A stretch of DNA of 64,000 nucleotides from Sepiola atlantica. Taxonomy: Eukaryota; Mollusca; Cephalopoda; Sepiida; Sepiolidae. The notes beneath the pieces are model-generated. The model did not search any database and was not told where the DNA came from. It saw nothing but the letters and a program-made list of their open reading frames with translations. Of this stretch, positions 56,981 through 64,000 are shown piece by piece (position 1 is the first letter of the stretch; each line of letters begins with the position of its first letter). Where the stretch lies: positions 61,613,580 to 61,677,579 of the forward strand of contig OY744529.1 in the NCBI GenBank assembly GCA_963556195.1, written 5' to 3'. Both the position numbers and the translations under genes were made by a program.

Positions 56981-59900
56981 GTTAGTATTTGAATTTCAAA
57001 CTCATTTTTTCTCATTTTGTTGTCTTTTAGATTCATTAAATCCTAATTCCTTTTTCTTTTTCTTTTTTTTTACATTTTGAATTTCAATCTAGCTTAAAAA
57101 TTGCTGACTATGAAATCAGATCAGATTTTTTTTTTTTAATTGATTATTTAAAAAAGAAAAAGATAAAACGTTTTACAATACCATTAAAAGAAAGTTATAG
57201 GAAATGACAAATGTGATCATTAAGTGGTTTTATCTCCTACTTTTGTCGGTCCTGGGTATGACCTTAAAAGACATCCAGTGGTGAAGCCTCCATTTGGGAG
57301 CTGTGGGGAATGTGGAGTTGCTCCCAGGTCCACTCTGGCCCGGAGTGTTAGTAGTACCTGTAAGGGCCCCATCTATGGGTCAAATAGAACCTACTGGTGC
57401 TAATAAATCAGGCTGTCTGAAGTTATTGACTTCTTGACTCAAAATGCAACAAACATTGATGTTTTGGGTTTTTTTTCCATTTGCAAAACTCAATCATGTT
57501 CTGCAAAATCCAAAACAAAATACAATTTTCCTCCCTCCCTTCTTCCTTCTCTCCTCTTTCTTCCCTCCCCTTTCACTCAACCAAACACCATGAATAAATA
57601 CTTAAACATCTAAAGAACTTGAAGCATAAAAACCTTCACCAAAATGACCGGATTCAGCATAAAATAACCCAAAAAGAGTTGATATGTCGTAAAACAAAAC
57701 AACCAAACCAAAAACCATGATTAACCATTTGAAGATATAAAGTACTTGAAGCATAAAAACCTTCATCAAAATGACAATTCAAAATACCAAAGCTCTTAAT
57801 TAATGACTATAAATGACCTACTGACTTAAATGAAGGATATTTCCTTCTACATTCATGGCATGAAATGACCCTTAGGGTTGATGTGCCATTAAGCAATATC
57901 TTACCTACTTTTGACTATCACATCATTTAAGTTACTAGTGTGTCCCCTGTCTTTTTTCTAGTTCTTTTATTCTTGATCTAATCTAATATATAAAATTAAG
58001 TCAGTCAGATTATCAATGTTACTCATATAGCAAAGAATGATTGTTGTGGCCACGAAAATGGAAAAGAAAAAACATTGAAAAATACTTATTTTTCTCTTTA
58101 TATATAACGTATGTGTGTGTCAGGTTATGTTGAAAAGAAATCAATAAAGTGCTTGATTGCAAAAACTGAGAGCTAAGTACAAATAATTTCTTTAAAAAAC
58201 TATGTTACATATTTCAGAGTTTCACCCAGATGGACTGACTTTTAAATTTTTTTTAAATCGTCTATAGCCTATAAGGAATCTTCAACGTGTCAATGAAAAC
58301 AAAGAGGAATGGCGTTTGAATTCACTGTTAAACGGTGCGTTGCTGAAACGTCTCTTTTGAAGGAAGCACCGGGGTCAGGGTTATATATGGGTCTTAATTG
58401 TAATTGAGTTTTATTTTAAATAATTTAATTATTGATAATAGATGTTGCCTGTTTTACCGCTTCACGGTTGTTTATTTTTAGGGGTAACTGTGTGGCATAG
58501 TTTATTAGGTCCGGGTGGGATTTATTAAGTTTTTTTTTTATTATTATTTTATTTATTTTATGTTTTTAAGTGTTTTATTGGTCCCCCCGATTTATAAAAT
58601 CGGGAGACCTATGTTTTGAGGCATTTCCGTCCGTGTGTCCGTCCGTCCGGATTTTTCTCCGCAACCATCCATTGAATTTCTCTGAAATTTTGCATGAAGT
58701 TGTAACTTTGGTCAGGTTAGAAAGTGACATTCTCCGATTTTTGAAAAAAAAATCTGGTTAGCTCCCCAGAGGGTCAAAAGGCCCGAAATGGCAAAAAATG
58801 ACGTTTTTTTTTGCCCCATAACTTTTCATCCATCCATTCAATTTCTCTGAAACTTGGCCAAAATGTGCAGGCAATTGTTCCTAATAGAAAATAAGTATCG
58901 CTGACCTTGGAAAAAATCTGGTTCATGCCCCCCAGGGGGTCAAAAGCCCCCTCAAATGGCAAAAAATGACCCTTTCCTCCCATAACGTTTGATCCATACA
59001 TTCAATTTTTCTGAAACTTGGCCAAAATGTAGAGGCAATTGTTCTGGATATAAAATGAGCATCCTTAACCTCAGAAAAATTCTGGTTCTCGCCATAGGGG
59101 GTCAAAAATATCCCAAATTGCCCAAATTTATTGCATTTTACACTCGCCACATACAGAGGGGGACCACACATGCGTGGCTTGTTTTATTTATTTTTTATTT
59201 GTTTATTTATAGTTTTGTAATGAGTATATATTAATGGAGGGGTCTATATTTGAGTGGATTAATTGCTATGTGGTGGCTGGATGTTGAAGGAGGGTATATC
59301 TTTATCAGTGAAAGAGTTTATCTAAGGGATATCTAATGTGTTAACTATCATTGCAATATGCATTCGTGTTGGGTTTTTGTATTTAGTTAATTCTGGTTGC
59401 TTTATGTAATGTTTGAGTCTATTATAGGGTCTGTGTTAGATGGGGGGTCTTAGTCATCTATAATTTCTTTAATTTAATGGGGTTTGATAGTTATATTTCT
59501 AGGCGTTTAATTAGTGAGATTCATGTATTTATCATGTTAGATATTTAAAAATATGATGGGGTATCTAATGATTTATAAAGTCGGTCGATCTGGATTAAAC
59601 TGCGGCACGACTCTGAAATATGTAACGTATAGTTTTTTTAAATAAATTATTTGTATTTTTATATATGTTATTGTAGGAAATCAATAACAAAACAAATCGA
59701 TTACAGATCGCTGAAACTCAGCGTTTTAAATCGCTCTGGTTTGATTGGACTTTTCTTTTTTTTTTCTTTTTCTTTTTTTTTTAAGTATGATTGTTAAATA
59801 TATAGTTCTCTTTTCCTATTGCCGGAGTGAAAATCTTTGGCATGCCATGTCACCTTTTTCAACCAAATATGATATTGTAAAAATCGATGTCCAATGTATA

Positions 59901-60063
59901 AATATTGACTGTTATTTCATGTTTGTTCTTGAGGGTGCAATATTAAATCATGACCGTGCGTTAATCTCTTTTTCTTCATATTAGTCTGTCTTTTTATTGT
60001 TGAAAGAAACCAGTACCATGCTGAATTCATGAAAATGCTTTATTGTTGTTTTGTTTAAAATAG
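56981..60063 (+). other. METAP2: METAP2 intron 3 (3.1 kb)
   Basis: GTTAGT ... TTTAAAATAG, phase 1. Contains repeat family A copy 2 (58575-59195); a GC-richer stretch at 57245-57420 with GGGTATGACC and CCATTTGGGAGC is unassigned. No further exon seen. Confidence 0.8.
58575..59195 (-). repeat. Repeat family A, copy 2 (inverted)
   Basis: The reverse complement matches 37355-37972, including a CCGTCCGTCC run near 58640 and three GGTCAAAA unit starts (about 58772, 58939 and 59101; spacing 167 and 162). The hairpin GATTTATAAAATC is at 58589. It lies within METAP2 intron 3; copy 1 is within intron 1. Confidence 0.85.
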
Positions 60064-60226
60064 CCACAGCGGCTGCAGGAGGAGAGACAGCATCCACTTC
60101 AGCTCCACCCGGGGTCAAAAAACAAACTGTGCCTCCTTCCATTCCGATAGTGGAGCTCTTCCCTGATGGCAATGTTCCTCCCGGAGAAGAAGTGGAACAT
60201 CCGACACCAAAGCATCCTCTTGATTC
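60064..60226 (+). CDS. METAP2: METAP2 exon 4
   Basis: 163 bases encoding P107 to the first two bases of S161. It contains the most diagnostic part of the tail: KKQTVPPSIPIVELFPDGNV (125-144). In human METAP2 the corresponding stretch is the K...QTDPPSVPICDLYPNG segment that leads into the catalytic domain. PPGEEVEHPTPK follows. The acceptor is TTTAAAATAG|CC and the donor TC|GTAAGT at 60227; the phase changes to 2 here. The overlapping minus-strand frame at 59981-60238 is a shadow. Confidence 0.93.
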
Positions 60227-62416
60227 GTAAGTTGACATTTCCTTTTTCTTTTCTTTTTTATTTCAACAAATAATGTCTACAATTCCGTTTTAATCTTAAA
60301 ATTCAATCAGAACTTAAACCTTCATTTAAAATTTTCAAATCATCAGAAAGTTATTGTATTCAGTTGCAGAAAAAAGTTTGTGTGCTGTATTAAAATTGAT
60401 TTATGCAATAATTTACTCAAAAAATATCTGTTCTTCAAAATTAGGAGCATCATCGTCCAATCTTTCAACAATGTGCAAGCTTTCTGATTTGATACCAATC
60501 CTCTGACTTTGAAAAATTCTTAAACTTCAATTTCACCAAAGATGGAACAACTTATGGAGTATAGGTGGATGGAGCAGAAAATGCACCCTTTCCAATTATT
60601 TTAACGCAACGCACAAACTTACTCAACCTAGTACCGGTGCAACACCAGTTTATAGGTTATTTACTGATTGTTCATCATCTCTTGTAAATCTGACAAAATC
60701 ATTTGATCTCACTGCTGTCAGACTAGTTTACTGTACAGCCAACAGATGACTCTGTGTAGTGTGCCATCAATTTGATTGTCTACATTGCACCTGCTGGTGG
60801 TAGTGTCACTTTATTTTGACATATTTCGATTGAATTTAACTCTAGTTGTGACTTTGCGGGCAAATGCAAGTGGCAGGCGTAGTGTAGAACATAAACATCA
60901 GTCTATTTCTATTCAACTTTGGCAACTTGTACAGAATTATGAACTGAACCCTTTATTTAATCCGCAGGGGTAGATTGTTTTTGTTCCATCAGCCATGGCT
61001 GAGTAGAAGGCACGTAGCATAATGGATAACGGTATTGATTACCAATCAATTCTAATTGACTGTTTTCTGGAGGTTGAAGGTTCAGTGCTTACTACAAGAA
61101 ATAAAAACTAAGAATGATATAATAAATTAACACTTCGACCCGGTCATGGTATAAGAAACAAGAACAATCTACCCCCGTGGATTAAATAAAGGGTTCAGTT
61201 AGAAATTCTCTATAGATCCCTATATGGAATTTCAAATTGAACCCTTTAATTAATCCACACGGTTAGATTGTTCTAGTTTCTTTATAAATTTACAATTTTT
61301 TTTCTCTTGTGTCAGTTTTTTTTTTTTTTTTTCCCCAGCTAATTTCAAGTTAAGTTACTATTTTCAATGAAGGGTGATTTATTTTTTTATTGTTGATATT
61401 TTTCAACTTAATGCGCACAATATCGTGTGTCTCTATGCATATAAAAATGATCCCATCTTAAAGAAAAGGCCATTCATCAATATGATGGGCATAATATAGG
61501 CTTTTAAGTTGTCTTTCACAAAAAAATCTCAGTAGAAAACTTAAAAGAATTCAATTTTAGCGCTGTTATCATTTTGTACCTTTTTTTTTCTAGCAGTAAT
61601 GGGATTTTCCCCAATCTTTAGGCTGGCTTGATGTAATAATTGTTAACATAATTAATTTTCATTTAGCACAAGATGATATTACATTTATAAGGACTTTTCA
61701 CTTGTTCAAAGCCTGCCTTTTTAGTTATATACTGAAAATTCGCTTCTGGACCAATAGCACACGAGATGGCATATTTTAAAAACTTCCAACAAACTTGAAT
61801 GCTTCCACCAAGACTGAGCGAGATTCTCTGTTCCTCATATCTGGCGTTATTTTTTGCTAATTTGTATTTGACTTCCATTCTCACAAACCAATACATCATA
61901 ATCCTACTGACCTTTTTCTTGATCTCGTGTCTACAATGCTCCCTTCTCCTAAACTAACCACCAAGATATGCACAAGCATAGTTAACTTACCAATTTAGAA
62001 TATCTAACAATTAGTATATACCCTCCATCAAAAATGACACGGAAAAAATGCTTCACCCGTGTTTTCACTTGCTATTTTTCTAAATATATTACTAAAATAT
62101 TCATATAAAATCATAGAATTATTTTAGTAATGTAATTTTTCATATATAAATTATCATCCATCCTTTACTTTTTACTATAGAATGAAGAATTTCTTTCCGA
62201 ATGCATTTTAGACGGATGGGTACATCTGACTTGCTATTTGTTTTCATGCTCCCCCTCACCACCTGAAATGGTTTAATCTGGGGGCTAGAAAAAAGCACAT
62301 GTTTTACTTGCTAACTTTTGCGTTACAGGATGGGGGTACATATAAGTATGTATTATAAAGTGGAGATTATATTAACCTTTTATTAAAAAAGAAATGGTTT
62401 CTTTTTTTTCCTTCAG
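60227..62416 (+). other. METAP2: METAP2 intron 4 (2.2 kb)
   Basis: GTAAGT ... TTTCCTTCAG, phase 2. Contains the second tRNA-like foldback and a poly(T) tract at 61315-61332. A minus-strand open frame of 78 codons at 61663-61899 shows no motif. Confidence 0.8.
60941..61275 (+). repeat. tRNA-like foldback element, copy 2, with extra arm
   Basis: Arms 60941-61001 and 61141-61202 (GAACCCTTTATTTAATCCGC and complement, about 60 bp) enclose a tRNA-like core at about 61009-61095. GGCACGTAGCATAATGGATA resembles the 5' half of an arginine tRNA with its box A, and GGTTCAGTGCT at 61079 a worn box B. A third arm-like segment in the left-arm orientation follows at 61237-61275 (TTGAACCCTTTAATTAATCC). Similar to 39740-39950. 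Confidence 0.65.
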
Positions 62417-62522
62417 CCGAACAGCCAAAGATAGATTCACAAGTTTAGAGAAAAGAACACTAGACAGAGCCCATGAGAATATTTACCAAGAGATTCGTAC
62501 TGCAGCTGAAGCTCATCGGCAG
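62417..62522 (+). CDS. METAP2: METAP2 exon 5
   Basis: 106 bases completing S161 and encoding RTAKDRFTSLEKRTLDRAHE and onward to IRTAAEAHRQ (ending at residue 196). The final EAAEAHRQ-type motif is a hallmark of METAP2 and in the human protein directly precedes VRKYVMSWIKPG, the start of the catalytic domain. The acceptor is CCTTCAG|C and the donor CAG|GTAAGA, phase 0, as in vertebrates. The metal-binding residues (two Asp, two His, two Glu) all lie in later exons outside the window, so only the N-terminal 40 % or so of the protein is visible. No stop or frameshift is seen in the five exons. Confidence 0.93.
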
Positions 62523-62836
62523 GTAAGACAAAAGATCTCACTTCCCTTCTACACATTAATTTAACTCTTTTACTTATTAGATATGTACTACATAATAAAA
62601 TTGTCAGGCAAGTTATTATCTGTCTGGCAATTCACGTTCAAGTGTAAGTTTAAATTAACTTTAAAGTTTTATAATTTTAAACCAGTTCATTCAATTAATG
62701 TAATTACCAAACAATAAAACTCTGCCCAGTTTCAACCATTCTTACCAATTCTCACGGTGTTGTTTCACTGTGCACCTGACAAACTCATTAACCCTTAACC
62801 TTGAGTGATCTTTTGGCCTTGATAAGCAGTGACTTG

Positions 62837-63114
62837 GAAACCCCATAGACCGGTATTATCTGGGCCTTCAGGTCTTGATTTACGCCGGTCTATCATTTGT
62901 CTGTCCTGTGCAGTTCTAGGAGGTGCACCCTCCCAGGCTTTGCCTTCTCACCCTTTGAGAAGGAGTTAGTTTATTGCTAATCGCCTGAGGCGCCCCTACC
63001 GGGGAGTGCTGACGGGGCTGCCCAGGCAATTTTTAATGACCAGAGTGCTGGTTTTTCAAACCCCACTTTCCCGACCTTGTGTCACATCTTACCTTGTGGG
63101 AGGAAGATAAATAG
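62837..63114. mobile_element. 278-bp insertion with 13-bp target duplication
   Basis: AAGCAGTGACTTG occurs at 62824-62836 and again at 63115-63127, flanking a GC-rich 278-bp piece that ends in AGGAAGATAAATAG. A 13-bp direct repeat fits target-primed retrotransposition, most simply a short 3' end of a LINE or a SINE with a GATAAATAG-type tail. No coding is visible, and the element family is not identified. Confidence 0.75.
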
Positions 63115-63239
63115 AAGCAGTGACTTGTTAATACATTAAATAAAAAGTAATTCAATCAGTTTTCACAAAATCTGATTCAGAGGATGGGACCAGCATGCAA
63201 CAGCTGTTTTATAGCACATCTATTTCATTGTAAAAAGAA

Positions 63240-63715
63240 AAAGACTAAAATATTCATCATCATCCAGTTTTAGTATTTACGGTACTGCAAGTGTCCCAGA
63301 CTCCGGGGTGGGCAACACTAGGCAACGTCTCATGCCTGCTCTCTATTCAGTCTGATCCATAAGGTTGATAAGTCATGTTACTTCGTACGCACTAGAGCAA
63401 GGTTTTCCTTGGTCTTCTACGCACTCTCGTGCCTGGGGTATCCATGCATGTTAGTTGTTTACGTAGGAGGTGGCACGCTGTACATGACCAAACCACCTGA
63501 AACAGAGTGTAAGGCATCCCAAATCCGACCAATACCAAGCGGCTGATAGAACGTGACTGAGGGAATTCTCTCCTAGTTTGCTGCCACACATCCACCTGAT
63601 CATTACGCTGTTGCAAGTCTGAAACGTTTGGGGACCCATGTCTTAACTCTCATGCAAGATGGCAGAGCGAACACAGGCCGAAAAGACCTTACTCTGAATC
63701 CTGAAGGAAATGTGT
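63240..63715 (-). pseudogene. LINE reverse transcriptase C-terminal remnant (antisense)
   Basis: The minus strand reads ETWVPKRFRLATA-like sequence, then NSVMIRWMCGSKLGENSLSH, then a shift to FRWFGHVQRATSYVNN and, in the other frame, RVRRRPRKTLL. The blocks 'MLRWM(C)G....' and 'RWFGHV.R' followed by 'R.RGRPRKTW' are the standard C-terminal end of many animal LINE RT proteins. The copy is opposite to METAP2 and frameshifted. Confidence 0.65.
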
Positions 63716-63773
63716 ATCGATGTAAGGATTGAGATTTACATTTTCGTAATATGTTCTATCAATTTCATTGCAA

Positions 63774-63776
<3 letters not shown>

Positions 63777-63806
<30 letters not shown>

Positions 63807-63807
63807 C
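63777..63807. repeat. Poly(T) tract
   Basis: About 28 consecutive T. It could be the tail of a minus-strand retrocopy. Confidence 0.95.
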
Positions 63808-63879
63808 TTATTCTTTGATTAAATTGTTTCCCAAAAAACCTTTTCTTCTAAGAAATTACAACGCAATGAGCAAAATAAA

Positions 63880-64000
63880 AATTAAAAGTAAATTAACTCT
63901 CAGGCAACGCCGGTTGGGTGCAGCTAGAAGTATTAGACATCAATTAATAAATATTCAGCAAACTTTGGTTTCTTTGAAATATTTTAAAAGGTTTTTAGGG
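63880..64000 (-). repeat. Repeat family B / family C junction, reversed copy
   Basis: The reverse complement ends in AATATTTATTAATTGATGTC, as in 20335-20940, and contains a GGCGTTGCCTG trace of family C. It runs off the right edge. Confidence 0.7.

Larger units (their letters stand above)
62523..64000 (+). other. METAP2: METAP2 intron 5, start (continues past window)
   Basis: Donor GTAAGACAAA. The acceptor is not in the window. Contains the insertion at 62837-63114, an antisense LINE remnant, a poly(T) tract and a reversed family B piece. Confidence 0.8.

Noticed and set aside
59981..60238. 85-codon minus frame overlapping METAP2 exon 4
   Set aside because: It is the complement of a conserved coding exon and has no known similarity.

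Overview
This window looks like animal nuclear DNA from a mollusc, most likely an octopod cephalopod. That placement is an inference. It rests on long AT-rich introns, very many (TA)n tracts, Penelope-like elements, tRNA-derived repeats and repeats built on about 160-bp units. Nothing here is prokaryotic: there are no operons, no ribosome binding sites and no dense ORFs. Almost every open frame is short, and those that mean something are pieces of mobile elements.

Only one host gene can be supported. It is the 5' half of METAP2 (methionine aminopeptidase 2) on the + strand, with five coding exons at 33759-33933, 46636-46719, 56921-56980, 60064-60226 and 62417-62522. The splice sites are canonical and the intron phases agree (1, 1, 1, 2, 0). 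Together they encode 196 residues: an N-terminal tail with two lysine blocks around an acidic stretch, then the conserved lead-in to the pita-bread catalytic domain. The catalytic exons lie beyond the right edge.

Layout. 1-3.7 kb: AT-rich DNA with an LTR-like promoter and a Ty3/gypsy pol remnant. 3.7-9.4 kb: a Penelope-like element (PLE) forming a giant inverted repeat, with arms of about 2.4 kb around a 0.83-kb spacer. 11-15.1 kb: two non-LTR retrotransposons joined end to end. 16.3-18.6 kb: a second PLE. 18.7-24.3 kb: foldbacks, (TA)n tracts, dispersed repeats and the 3' end of a retrotransposon with a nuclease-like domain. 24.3-25.8 kb: a 167-bp tandem array followed by a decayed RAG1/Transib-type transposase. 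26.4-32.3 kb: gypsy integrase and RT remnants, a 5S rRNA pseudogene, a MADF-domain fragment and a jockey-like LINE fragment. 33.7-64 kb: METAP2, whose introns hold most of the remaining repeats. These include a Merlin transposon, tRNA-like foldbacks, three copies of a 2-kb repeat, a 3.6-kb hAT-like insertion with an 8-bp target duplication, and several LINE tails.

The elements do not act together as a pathway. What can be read is an insertion history, best resolved in METAP2 intron 2. There a 2-kb repeat was split by a hAT-like element, which itself carries another copy of the same repeat, and separately by a LINE tail.
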